Shown piece after piece: positions 1 through 7,513 of a stretch of 64,000 bases of DNA. The position numbers and the translations under genes are program-made. This DNA is from Mycobacterium sp. GA-2829 (GTDB lineage Bacteria; Actinomycetota; Actinomycetes; Mycobacteriales; Mycobacteriaceae). The stretch is from assembly GCF_001499965.1 (NCBI RefSeq), contig NZ_LQIT01000008.1, positions 62,001 through 126,000 of the forward strand. The letters run 5' to 3'. Position 1 is the first letter of the stretch. Each line of letters begins with the position of its first letter. Under the pieces are notes generated by a model that worked only from the letters and a program-made list of their open reading frames with translations, made no database searches and was not told the origin of the DNA.

Positions 1-315
1 CACGGTCGGCTGGGCGGGGCCGAGTTGGGTTCGCGCCCATGGCCATACGCCGAACGGTTCGCCGCCGAACCAGTCGGTGACCGCGATCGGCACGACGCCG
101 ACGGCGAGCAGGTCGTCCTGTTCGGTGAGCCCGGCGCTCACCACCCGGGTGGGCGGCTGGGGGATACGGGTCTCGCCGAAGGCGTGGGTGACGGTGACCG
201 ACCCGTCCTTGGCGACGGCGCCCGGTTTGGCGTCCCCGCACCCGGCGAGCGCGGTCGAACCGGCCAGTGCGGCGGCCGCCGTCAGGAAGGTGCGCCGCGA
301 CCAGGCAGATGACAC
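1..315 (-). CDS. Iron-siderophore ABC transporter substrate-binding lipoprotein (FecB-like), C-terminus cut by window edge
   Basis: The first 105 codons are visible; the gene continues beyond position 1. The N-terminus reads MSSAWSRRTFLTAAAALAG and has a twin-arginine motif (RRTFL), a hydrophobic stretch and a lipobox (ALAGC), so it is probably an exported lipoprotein. It is followed by VTVTHAFGETRIPQPPTRVVSAG and a segment ending in DDLLAVGVVPIAV, the typical start of a periplasmic-binding-protein fold for Fe(III)-siderophores (the G-x-T-x-I-P-x-x-P-x-R-V pattern). GTG at 315 was chosen because it places the RR motif close to the N-terminus. The family role is to capture ferric siderophore outside the membrane and pass it to an ABC permease. 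A siderophore-interacting protein lies nearby at 4189-4986. Confidence 0.82.
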   Translation of the reverse strand, partial: MSSAWSRRTFLTAAAALAGSTALAGCGDAKPGAVAKDGSVTVTHAFGETRIPQPPTRVVSAGLTEQDDLLAVGVVPIAVTDWFGGEPFGVWPWARTQLGPAQPTV

Positions 316-331
316 GCGGCGAGCGTAACCG

Positions 332-1438
332 CTAACCCACCTCGAAGCCGCTGAACAACACGAGCGCGAGCCCGAGTGCGACGACGATGTTGACCACGGT
401 GGCCGAGGCGAACACCGCGACCGGACGCCACCCCGCCTCGCGCAGGCCCTTGAGCGAGAACTCCAACCCGATCGCGACGAACGCGAAGATCAGGAACCAG
501 GTGCGCAGGTCGTTGACCGTGGAGATGGTGGCCTTGTCGCCGCCCCACTGCAGGTACAGGGTGCCGATGACCGACGCCGCGATGAACCCGAGCACGAACT
601 TCGGGAAGCGCTCCCAGAACTGGCCGATGGTGGGCTTGGCCGCGGTGTTCCGTTCGACCTTCAGCGCGAAGTAGGCGGTCAGCGCGATCGCGACGATCCC
701 GATGAGCGCGTTCTGGGTGGTCTTGACGATGGTGGCGATCTGGAGGGCGTCCTCGCCGGCGAGCGCGCCGGAGGCCGCGACGGCGGCGGTGGTGTCGATG
801 TTGCCGCCGATCCACGCGCCCGCGACCGCGTCGGGCAGGCCGAACACCCGCGCCAGCCAGGGCAGCAGGAAGATCGACGGGAGCGCGAACGCGATGACCA
901 GCGAGGCGGCGTAGGCGAGTTGTTCGCGTTTGGCCTGCACCGCACCTGCGGCGGCGATCGCCGCGCTGACCCCGCAGATCGACACCGCCGACGCGAGTAG
1001 CGCGCGCAGTTTGTCCTCCAGTCCCAGGCGGCCGCCGAGCCACCAGGTGAAGCCGAACACGATCGAGATCAGCAGCAACGCCTGGACGATGGCCGGGCCC
1101 GCCGCGGTGACGAGGACCTTGAGGTTGATCGACGCCCCGAGCAGCACCAGCCCGGTCTTGATGAAGAACTCGGTGCGGAAACCTCGAGAGAGCGCGTCCC
1201 GCAGTGCCAGCCGGCTCAGCGCCGCGTTGCCGAGGAGGCCCAAAGCGATTGCGTAGACCGGGAACTCGATGGACTTGGCGACGCCCTCGAAGGCGGTGCC
1301 GTCCGCCCAGCGGGGCACCTGGGCCTCGAGGAAGCGGGTGGCCCCGCCGAGTGCGAGGACCACGAGCACTCCGGCGACGGCGTAGCCGATCCCCGACGTG
1401 CGGTCGTCGGGTTCGGTCCGGGTGATCTGCTCGCTCAC
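332..1438 (-). CDS. YeiH-family putative sulfate exporter (UPF0324)
   Basis: This 368-residue polytopic membrane protein has about ten hydrophobic segments and the family signatures GLVLLGASINLKVL, SICGVSAAIAA and AGAWIGGNIDTTAAV. Members are annotated as putative sulfate exporters, but the substrate is poorly established. I chose the GTG at 1438 (VSEQITRTEPDD) because the longer reading adds 41 basic residues unlike any membrane protein N-terminus, and because this GTG overlaps the stop of the small upstream frame 1435-1524 (GTGA). That overlap suggests translational coupling. Confidence 0.85.
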   Translation of the reverse strand: MSEQITRTEPDDRTSGIGYAVAGVLVVLALGGATRFLEAQVPRWADGTAFEGVAKSIEFPVYAIALGLLGNAALSRLALRDALSRGFRTEFFIKTGLVLLGASINLKVLVTAAGPAIVQALLLISIVFGFTWWLGGRLGLEDKLRALLASAVSICGVSAAIAAAGAVQAKREQLAYAASLVIAFALPSIFLLPWLARVFGLPDAVAGAWIGGNIDTTAAVAASGALAGEDALQIATIVKTTQNALIGIVAIALTAYFALKVERNTAAKPTIGQFWERFPKFVLGFIAASVIGTLYLQWGGDKATISTVNDLRTWFLIFAFVAIGLEFSLKGLREAGWRPVAVFASATVVNIVVALGLALVLFSGFEVG

Positions 1439-1524
1439 GGGATCACGCTGCCAGGGATGGCGCCGACGAGTACGAGCGCGAGCAGGGCGAGGCCGACGAT
1501 GACGGCGAGCCAATCCTCGTTCAT
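1435..1524 (-). CDS. 29-residue single-span membrane peptide coupled to the YeiH exporter
   Basis: The frame encodes MNEDWLAVIVGLALLALVL followed by VGAIPGSVIP. It has a short charged head, then one transmembrane helix of about 20 residues. Its TGA overlaps the GTG of the exporter by four bases, the arrangement used by co-translated subunits. From memory, some YeiH homologues begin with a similar NEDW-L-A-V segment fused to the transporter, so this may be a detached first helix. No strong ribosome binding site is visible. The function is inferred only from position and composition. Confidence 0.6.
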   Translation of the reverse strand: MNEDWLAVIVGLALLALVLVGAIPGSVIP

Positions 1525-1587
1525 GCGTGGGCAAGCTACCGGCGCCCGTGGGTGCGGGCACCGGTTGTGCTCACCGTGAGGCGAACC

Positions 1588-2385
1588 TCAGGAGTGGGCG
1601 AGCTTCTTGTTGACCAGGCGGGTGAGCCACGCGGGGGAGAACCGGGCGCCGGTGGCGAGGACCTTGGACTGCGCACCGACGGGGAAGTGCACCTGGTGCA
1701 GCGCGCGGCGCAGCGCCGACGGTTCGACCGCGGCGACGATGGCGTCGGCGATGTCCTGTGCGGTCAGCCGGATGCCGAGCGAGTCGGTGGTGCCGGTCTT
1801 GATGTTGTCGGTCATCGCGGTCTGCACGTACAGCGGCCACATCGCGATGACCCGGATGCCGTACCGGCTCCACTCGAGGTCGAGGGCCTCGGTGATCCCG
1901 CGCACGAAGAATTTCGTGGCGCTGTAGTTGGCGAGTTCGGCCTGACCGTAGATGGCGCTGGCCGAGGCCAGGTTCACCACAACCGAGCCGGGGGTGTTCC
2001 GCAGGTAGGGGAACGCCGCGTACAGCCCGTTGACCACGCCTTTGGCGTTGATGTCGATCTCCTTGACGTGGCCGGCGAGGTCGAGTTCCTCGAAGCGGCC
2101 CGCGCGCAGGATGCCGGCGTTGTTGATCAGGACGTCGAGGCGTCCGCCGGTGGCCTCGGCGAACTCCTTCAGGCGTTGTGCCACCTCATCACCGTCGGTG
2201 ACGTCGAGGTGTCCGGTCACGAGCGTGGTCTGAACCCGTTGCAGTTCCTCGGCGAGGGACTTCAGTCCGACGTCGTCGATGTCGAAGGCACCGACGGTGT
2301 AGCCCTTCCGGGCGAAGGCGATGGCGGTTTTACGGCCGATACCGGCTGCGGCGCCGGTGATGAACACGGATTTGGAGGTGCGCAT
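1588..2385 (-). CDS. Short-chain dehydrogenase/reductase
   Basis: This 265-residue classical SDR has a Rossmann glycine motif TGAAAGIG at residues 10-17, an acidic cofactor-binding region (AFDIDD) favouring NAD(H), the NNAG motif near residue 88 and a YSATK catalytic pair near 153. The C-terminal extension (SPAWLTRLVNKKLAHS) is seen in mycobacterial SDRs of the 'SDR family oxidoreductase' type. The substrate cannot be told. It stands alone behind a 309-base intergenic region holding a possible structured RNA. Confidence 0.85.
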   Translation of the reverse strand: MRTSKSVFITGAAAGIGRKTAIAFARKGYTVGAFDIDDVGLKSLAEELQRVQTTLVTGHLDVTDGDEVAQRLKEFAEATGGRLDVLINNAGILRAGRFEELDLAGHVKEIDINAKGVVNGLYAAFPYLRNTPGSVVVNLASASAIYGQAELANYSATKFFVRGITEALDLEWSRYGIRVIAMWPLYVQTAMTDNIKTGTTDSLGIRLTAQDIADAIVAAVEPSALRRALHQVHFPVGAQSKVLATGARFSPAWLTRLVNKKLAHS

Positions 2386-2694
2386 ACGTCATAGTCGCCC
2401 ATTGAAACGATTCATCAAACGTCTTCGTCCCGACGCCGAATATGACGAAAATCTGGCGGGAATAGCCAATGGCGTCAGTATTTGCGGGTAACTGCCGCGG
2501 CGCACGCGCCAGGAGTGACTGATGTGACGGAGGAGACGCCTGAGCGGGCGCGAAAGTGCGCGAAATGGCCTGGAACCCCCCCTCGCGGCGCTAGGGAGAA
2601 CAACCGCTCAGGAAAGTCCCAGGCCTGCAGCTAGGTTACGCTCCGAATTCGCTGAAGCACAGCTTTTCGCGGTACTCGAATGTGACGAAATCGG
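2386..2694. other. 309-base intergenic region
   Basis: No convincing coding frame is present. Positions 2395-2480 are relatively AT-rich and probably contain the promoter of the SDR read leftward. Positions 2539-2625 contain interlocking inverted repeats, listed separately. Nothing else recognisable was seen. Confidence 0.6.
2539..2625 (-). ncRNA. Candidate structured RNA with crossing stems (pseudoknot or switch)
   Basis: On the minus strand, segment 2616-2625 (GGCCTGGGAC) can pair with 2567-2576 (GTTCCAGGCC) over 10 bp with one G-U. Segment 2604-2612 (CCTGAGCGG) pairs perfectly with 2539-2547. The order is A-B-A'-B', so the stems cross. Two local hairpins sit inside: 2580-2596 (CCCT/AGGG plus GC pairs) and 2549-2562 (CGCG/CGCG). 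The G-U keeps stem A intact only in minus-strand RNA; the plus strand would have an A-C mismatch. It lies 150-240 nt upstream of the SDR start. I could not match it to a known riboswitch or to 6C RNA. Confidence 0.4.
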
Positions 2695-3294
2695 TCAGCC
2701 GATGGCGAATATGACCCCGAGCGCGATCATCGTCGCGGCGATCAGGCCGTCGAGTATCCGCCAGGTCGAAGGGGTGGAGAAAAGTCCGGCCAGGCGCCGC
2801 GCGCCGAATCCGAGGCCGACGAACCACACGACGCTGGCGGTGACGGCGCCGACACCGAACAGCCAGCGGTCGTCGCGGTGCTCGTTGGCGAGTGCGCCGA
2901 GCAGCACCACGGTGTCGAGGTACACGTGGGGGTTGAGAAAGGTCAGCGCCGCACAGGTGACCAGCACGCCGAGCAACCGCGCGGGCCCAGCCTCGGACGG
3001 GATGAGTGCGGACGGCCGGATGGCGCGCCGGGCGGCCAGCAGGCCGTAGCCGAGCAAGAACGCCGCGCCGCCGAAGCGCGCCACGGTCATCGCGGCGGGA
3101 AGCGCGGTGACGAGTGCGCCGAAGCCCGCGATGCCCGCGGTGATCAGCAGCAGGTCGGAGGTCGCGCACAGCGCGACGACCGCCCCCACGTGCTCGCCCC
3201 GGATGCCCTGGCGCAGGACGAACGCGTTCTGCGCACCGATGGCGACGATCAGGGCGAGCGAGGACAGGAATCCGAAGACGACGGGGGAGGTCAC
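2695..3294 (-). CDS. LysE/ArgO-family basic amino acid exporter
   Basis: This 199-residue membrane protein has about six hydrophobic segments. The family motif [12 protein letters not shown] sits at residues 20-31 and [15 protein letters not shown] in the middle; both are hallmarks of LysE/ArgO exporters, which expel excess lysine or arginine. The length matches the family. In many actinobacteria a divergent LysR regulator (LysG/ArgP) adjoins this gene. Here the divergent neighbour is a broken hydrolase gene and no LysR gene is present. Confidence 0.88.
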   Translation of the reverse strand: MTSPVVFGFLSSLALIVAIGAQNAFVLRQGIRGEHVGAVVALCATSDLLLITAGIAGFGALVTALPAAMTVARFGGAAFLLGYGLLAARRAIRPSALIPSEAGPARLLGVLVTCAALTFLNPHVYLDTVVLLGALANEHRDDRWLFGVGAVTASVVWFVGLGFGARRLAGLFSTPSTWRILDGLIAATMIALGVIFAIG

Positions 3295-3329
3295 GTCTCG
3301 ACGGTACGAATTCGCATTGGATCAGTACA

Positions 3330-3355
3330 GCTAAAGATTTTGTATCAGCATTAGC
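3330..3355. promoter_or_regulatory. Inverted repeat in the lysE/hydrolase divergent promoter region
   Basis: GCTAA (3330-3334) and TTAGC (3351-3355) are inverted copies in an unusually AT-rich stretch between the divergent genes. This could be an operator or a -10 region for the exporter. The arms are short, so the call is weak. Confidence 0.3.
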
Positions 3356-3404
3356 AACGCTTCAGAACCGAATGCACGGTCCGACGCTCGCTAGCGTGTG
3401 TGCC

Positions 3405-4163
3405 GTGAGTCTGACGCGTGAAGTCACCTACGACGTGGACGGTCTGACCATGGTCGCTCACCTCGCGTTGCCTGCCGGCGAAGGGCCGTGGCCGGCGGTG
3501 CTCATCGGACACGACGGGGTAGGCCTCGAGGACTACCAGCGGAGCCGCGCCGACGACCTGGCCACGCAGGGTTATGTGGCCCTGGCGATGGATTACCACG
3601 GCGGCGAGGTGTTCTTCGGTAGGCCGGAAGCGATGTTGGCCCGGGTGATGCCCCTGTTGGCCGACGCCGAGCGGATGCATGCGATCGGCCGTGCCGCGCT
3701 CAATGCGCTTCTCGCGGTGCCGGGCGTCGACCCTGACCGGCTCGCCGCACTCGGTTACGGCGCCGGCGGCCGTATCGTGCTCGAGCTCGCCCGTGCGGGG
3801 GTGCCGTTCCAGGCCGTCGCTCTCGTCCATCCCGCGCTGCCGGACATCACCGTCGAGGATTGGACCAACCTGACCGGCGCGTACCTGCTGGGAACCGGCT
3901 CCGAAGACCCACTGTGCAGCCCCGACCAGCTCATGACGTTCAGCCGCGCGCTGCAGTCCGCCGGCGTCGACTGGCGCGTCACTGTCTAAGGGGGCGCCGA
4001 GCACGCTTTCTGGGCCCGCCCGACGAACCCCGACGGGGGCACCACTCACACCGAGCCCACCGTTCCCGGCGTCGGCTACCACCCGACGCACACTCCGCGC
4101 GCGTGGCGTGCGGTGCTCGACCTGTTCGGCGAGACTTTCGGGACCTTGCCCGAGACCGCTTGA
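3405..4163 (+). pseudogene. Dienelactone hydrolase family protein interrupted by an in-frame TAA
   Basis: From GTG 3405 (VSLTREVTYDVDGLTMVAHL) the frame reads 194 residues of an alpha/beta hydrolase and stops at TAA 3987-3989. The same frame then continues, without any shift, for 58 codons (GGAEHAFWARPTNPDGG and on) to TGA at 4161-4163, restoring the expected family length of about 250 residues. The catalytic His (GAEHAF) lies after the stop. The nucleophile motif reads GYGAGG, where classical members have a Cys (GYCFGG); a Gly there may be a subfamily trait. One base change (TAY to TAA) explains the break, as would a sequencing error. A TAnnnT-like hexamer (TAGCGT) 13 bases before GTG fits a leaderless start. 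Confidence 0.8.
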
Positions 4164-4188
4164 AAAACCAGCGGTTCGGTCGTCGGGC

Positions 4189-4986
4189 TCACAGCCCGAT
4201 CCTCTCGCAGGCGTCGTCGAACTCCTCGAACGCGACCTTGTCGCCCTTGCCCTCGCTCAACGCGCGCTCGTAGACGGCCAGCACGTCGTCGACCACCTCC
4301 GCGAACCGCCGATCCCAGGCCTCGGAGTCGAACCGCCAGTAGCCGGCCACGTCGTATTGGTCGATCGCCCACCCGAGCGCGCGCAGGTGTTTGCGCACCG
4401 CCCGGGATTCGGCGGCCTCCCCGGCGAACCAGCAGTAGCCCCGGCCCGCGGGCATGGCGAACTCGCGCACGCTGCGCGCCAGTGCGCTCGGCCCGTAGCC
4501 GTTCCCGGTGCCGACGCGGTGCAGCACCGTCACCTCGTCGCGGTGTGGCAGGTGGTCGAGGTCGCATGCGTCGGCGACCTCGACGATCAGCGTGGCTGGG
4601 GTGCCGTCGGGCAGTTCCTCGATGATGCGGGAGGCGGCGGGTAACCCGGACAGGTCGCAGACCAGCAGCTGCCAGTCGGTCGCCGAGTCGGGGCGGTACC
4701 AGTCGCGCGCGTGGTCGAGGCCGACACGGTCGCCCGCGACGGTGGACACCGCCCAGGCCGAACCGGGGCCGTGGGTGTGGACGACGACGTCGAGGGTGAT
4801 CAGCGCACCGTCCTGGTGGCGCACCGAGTAGTTGCGGCCCTCGTCATCGGAGAAGTACACGCCGACGGCGCTGTCGGCGCCGGGTCGGACGGCGAGGGCG
4901 TCGGGATCGTGGACGCGCAGCACGATCCGCCGCAGGCGTGGGCTCAGGACGGCGGTCTCGACCACGGTGGCATGGGAGAACGGCAC
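4189..4986 (-). CDS. Siderophore-interacting protein (FAD-binding ferric-siderophore reductase family)
   Basis: This 265-residue protein has the SIP family layout: an N-terminal FAD-binding barrel (RNYSVRHQDG, then GPGSAWA for flavin contacts) and a C-terminal domain containing YCWFAGEAAESRAVRKHLR and GYWRFDSE. Such proteins reduce ferric siderophores in the cytoplasm to release iron. GTG 4986 (VPFSHATVVETAVLSPRL) was chosen because the family starts just before this strand and a TAACGT hexamer lies at -13, suggesting a leaderless mRNA; the longer reading upstream is arginine-rich and unlikely. It is divergent from the quinone reductase gene. Confidence 0.85.
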   Translation of the reverse strand: MPFSHATVVETAVLSPRLRRIVLRVHDPDALAVRPGADSAVGVYFSDDEGRNYSVRHQDGALITLDVVVHTHGPGSAWAVSTVAGDRVGLDHARDWYRPDSATDWQLLVCDLSGLPAASRIIEELPDGTPATLIVEVADACDLDHLPHRDEVTVLHRVGTGNGYGPSALARSVREFAMPAGRGYCWFAGEAAESRAVRKHLRALGWAIDQYDVAGYWRFDSEAWDRRFAEVVDDVLAVYERALSEGKGDKVAFEEFDDACERIGL

Positions 4987-5066
4987 CAGCGCGACGTTAC
5001 CGATCCCGCGGTGCTGGGGTGACCACCGAAACCACGCGGGCCGATACGGCCATGGACAATGATCCC

Positions 5067-5681
5067 GTGCCCTACCTCTTGCAGCTCGATTCCTCCGCCA
5101 ACCTCGCTTCCTCTGTGTCCCGCCGGTTGACTGGAGAGTTCGCGCAGCGGTGGGTGAATGCCGCACCCGGACGCACGATCCGCAGGCGCGATCTACACAC
5201 CGAGCAGATCCCCCATCTGCCGACGAATGCGCTTCACTTCGCCGCGGGACAGCGACCGCAGGATGCCGCGGCGCCCTCGCCGTCGGCGGTGGCACTTCAA
5301 GATGAGCTGCTCGCCGAACTGTCGGAAGCAGAAGGCGTCGTCATCGGTGCGCCGATGTACAACTTCTGCATGCCCTCGACGCTGAAGGCATGGCTCGACT
5401 ACGTGCATGTCATCGGCGTGACATCCCCGGCGGCGGAAGGGGTGTGTCCACTGCGGGGAAAGCCGGTCGTCGTCGTCTCGACGCGCGCGACCCCGACAGG
5501 AGTCGATCCACGTGCGGACTTCGTCCTCGGCCCGTTCTTCACCATCCTCGGTGAGTTCATGGCGATGGATGTCGAGGGCTTCGTCGCGCACACCGAGCCA
5601 CCCGCCGCAGCGGGTGACTTCCATCGATCCCCGGAGCAGGTGGAAGCCGACCTGTTCGCATGTGCCGCCCGCTGGCGGTGA
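5067..5681 (+). CDS. FMN-dependent NADH-quinone oxidoreductase/azoreductase (AzoR family)
   Basis: This protein of about 204 residues has a flavodoxin-like fold: LQLDSSAN at the N-terminus (phosphate-binding for FMN), GAPMYNFCMPSTLKAWLDY in the middle (the family's P-M-Y-N-F flavin motif) and a strand reading KPVVVVSTRA. Family members reduce quinones or azo bonds with two electrons and protect against electrophiles. GTG 5067 gives the family-like start VPYLLQLDSS; ATG 5052, five codons upstream, is the alternative. Confidence 0.83.
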   Translation: MPYLLQLDSSANLASSVSRRLTGEFAQRWVNAAPGRTIRRRDLHTEQIPHLPTNALHFAAGQRPQDAAAPSPSAVALQDELLAELSEAEGVVIGAPMYNFCMPSTLKAWLDYVHVIGVTSPAAEGVCPLRGKPVVVVSTRATPTGVDPRADFVLGPFFTILGEFMAMDVEGFVAHTEPPAAAGDFHRSPEQVEADLFACAARWR

Positions 5682-5871
5682 TGCCTACTGCGACACCGTC
5701 CCGCCGAGCAGCGTGACGAGCTCCGGCCTGCCGAAGCCCTAGCTGGGCATTGCCTACTGAACTCAGGCGCGGACGCGTCATCCCGATGGGCGGGACGACA
5801 GATGTGCCCCCGCTCACCGCGATGTCACTGTTTCCCCTCGAACCACGGCGGTAGTGCAGGAGGACACGTTG
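5682..5871 (+). promoter_or_regulatory. Leader and presumed promoter of the mce operon
   Basis: This 190-base gap precedes the ten-gene mce run. It ends in a strong ribosome binding site, AGGAGG at 5858-5863. I found neither a clear KstR-type box (TnnAACnnGTTnnA) nor the TSAnCGGRA element seen elsewhere in the window. A minus-strand fragment at 5685-5738 could be a gene remnant but is too short to call. Confidence 0.45.
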
Positions 5872-6642
5872 GTGAACCGGGCAGATCTGGATCGCCCGCT
5901 CGAGGCGGTCGGCGGTCTGTTCGGGATGGCCCTCGACGCGGTGCGGTTCGCGTTCCGGCGACCGTTCCAGTGGCGGGAGTTCATCGAGCAGTGTTGGTTC
6001 GTCGCGCGGGTGTCACTGGCGCCGACGCTGCTGGTGGCGATTCCGTTCACCGTCCTGGTGAGCTTCATCCTCAACATCCTGCTGCGTGAACTCGGCGCCG
6101 CCGACCTGTCCGGTGCGGGTGCGGCGTTCGGCGCGGTGACCCAGGTCGGTCCGATGGTGACGGTGCTGATCGTCGCCGGGGCGGGCGCCACGGCGATGTG
6201 CGCCGACCTCGGCTCGCGCACCATCCGCGAGGAGATCGACGCGATGGAGGTGCTGGGCATCAATCCCGTTGCGCGCCTTGTGACTCCGCGCATGCTGGCC
6301 TCGGGCCTGGTGGCGCTGCTGCTCAACAGCCTGGTGGTGATCATCGGGATTCTCGGCGGCTACGTGTTCTCGGTGTTCGTCCAGGACGTCAATCCGGGTG
6401 CCTTCGCGGCGGGCATCACGCTGCTGACCGGGGTGCCGGAGGTGGTCATCTCGTGCGTGAAGGCCGCGTTGTTCGGGTTGATCGCCGGCCTGGTGGCCTG
6501 CTACCGGGGGCTGACGATTTCCGGCGGCGGCGCCAAGGCCGTGGGCAACGCGGTCAACGAGACAGTGGTCTATGCGTTCATGGCGTTGTTCGTGATCAAC
6601 GTGCTGGTCACCGCCATCGGCATCCGGATGACGACGGGTTAG
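5872..6642 (+). CDS. yrbEA: YrbE/MlaE-family permease subunit A of the Mce lipid importer
   Basis: This 256-residue membrane protein with five to six hydrophobic segments carries the MlaE permease signature: GAGATAMCADLGSRTIREEIDAMEVLGINP around residues 97-127. With YrbEB it forms the membrane channel of an ABC-type importer driven by the MceG ATPase, which is encoded elsewhere. GTG 5872 (VNRADLDRPLEAVGG) lies 8 bases after AGGAGG and is preferred to TTG 5869 or GTG 5854. The downstream permease starts 3 bases after its stop. Confidence 0.93.
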   Translation: MNRADLDRPLEAVGGLFGMALDAVRFAFRRPFQWREFIEQCWFVARVSLAPTLLVAIPFTVLVSFILNILLRELGAADLSGAGAAFGAVTQVGPMVTVLIVAGAGATAMCADLGSRTIREEIDAMEVLGINPVARLVTPRMLASGLVALLLNSLVVIIGILGGYVFSVFVQDVNPGAFAAGITLLTGVPEVVISCVKAALFGLIAGLVACYRGLTISGGGAKAVGNAVNETVVYAFMALFVINVLVTAIGIRMTTG

Positions 6643-6645
6643 CCG

Positions 6646-7503
6646 ATGGGCACACTCGCCACTCTCGGCGCGGCGTATCCCCGCGTCGTCAGCCAGTTCC
6701 GGAAACCGGTCTCGCTGCTGGGCCGCCTCGGGGACCACATCCTGTTCTACGGCCGTGCGCTGGCAGGCACCCCGCACGCCGCAGTGCACTACCGCAAGGA
6801 GATCATCCGGCTGATCGCCGAGATCTCCATGGGTGCAGGCACACTCGCCATGATCGGCGGCACCGTCGTGATCGTCGGATTCCTCACCCTCGCCGCAGGC
6901 GGCACGCTGGCGGTGCAGGGGTACAGCTCGCTGGGCAACATCGGCATCGAGGCGCTCACCGGCTTCCTCGCCGCGTTCATCAACGTGCGCATCTCCGCCC
7001 CCGTCGTGGCCGGCATCGGATTGGCCGCCACCTTCGGCGCGGGCGTGACCGCCCAACTCGGCGCGATGCGCATCAATGAGGAGATCGACGCGCTGGAGAC
7101 GATGGGCATCCGGCCCATCGAATACCTGGTGAGCACCCGCATCATCGCCGGCATGATTGCGATCACCCCGCTGTACTCGGTCGCGGTGATCCTGTCGTTC
7201 GTCGCCAGCCAGTTCACCACCGTCGTGCTGTTCGGCCAGTCCGGCGGTCTGTACGACCACTACTTCGACACCTTCCTCAACCCGATCGACCTGCTGTGGT
7301 CGTTCGTGCAGGCCATCCTGATGGCGCTCACGGTGCTGTTCATCCACACCTACTTCGGCTATTTCGCCACTGGCGGCCCCGCCGGCGTCGGGGTCGCCGT
7401 CGGCAACGCGGTGCGCACCTCGCTGGTCGTGGTCATCGCGGTCACCCTGCTGGTCTCACTGTCCGTGTACGGCTCCAACGGCAACTTCAACCTGTCGGGA
7501 TAG
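6646..7503 (+). CDS. yrbEB: YrbE/MlaE-family permease subunit B of the Mce lipid importer
   Basis: This 285-residue MlaE permease paralogue of the preceding gene has the matching motif GVTAQLGAMRINEEIDALETMGIRPIEYLVSTR and a C-terminal GPAGVGVAVGNAVRTSLVVV segment typical of YrbEB. It presumably pairs with YrbEA as the heterodimeric permease through which lipid collected by the Mce hexamer enters the cell. The gene is tightly packed: 3 bases after yrbEA and about 10 before mceA. Confidence 0.93.
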   Translation: MGTLATLGAAYPRVVSQFRKPVSLLGRLGDHILFYGRALAGTPHAAVHYRKEIIRLIAEISMGAGTLAMIGGTVVIVGFLTLAAGGTLAVQGYSSLGNIGIEALTGFLAAFINVRISAPVVAGIGLAATFGAGVTAQLGAMRINEEIDALETMGIRPIEYLVSTRIIAGMIAITPLYSVAVILSFVASQFTTVVLFGQSGGLYDHYFDTFLNPIDLLWSFVQAILMALTVLFIHTYFGYFATGGPAGVGVAVGNAVRTSLVVVIAVTLLVSLSVYGSNGNFNLSG

Positions 7504-7513
7504 GGGCGTGGCG

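Noticed and set aside
282..1043. Long arginine-rich frame antisense to or overlapping the exporter
   Set aside because: Its composition (Arg/Gly/Asp repeats) is typical of an off-frame reading of high-GC coding DNA; the YeiH frame explains the region.
2386..2694. 6C RNA, cobalamin, ydaO or glycine riboswitch
   Set aside because: Only one C-run (2576-2582) is present and the conserved sequence blocks of those families, as I remember them, are missing; kept only as an unassigned structured RNA.
5685..5738. Minus-strand fragment GFGRPELVTLLGGTVSQ followed by a stop
   Set aside because: It looks like the tail of a protein but has an in-frame stop immediately upstream and only 17 codons, so a gene remnant cannot be separated from chance.
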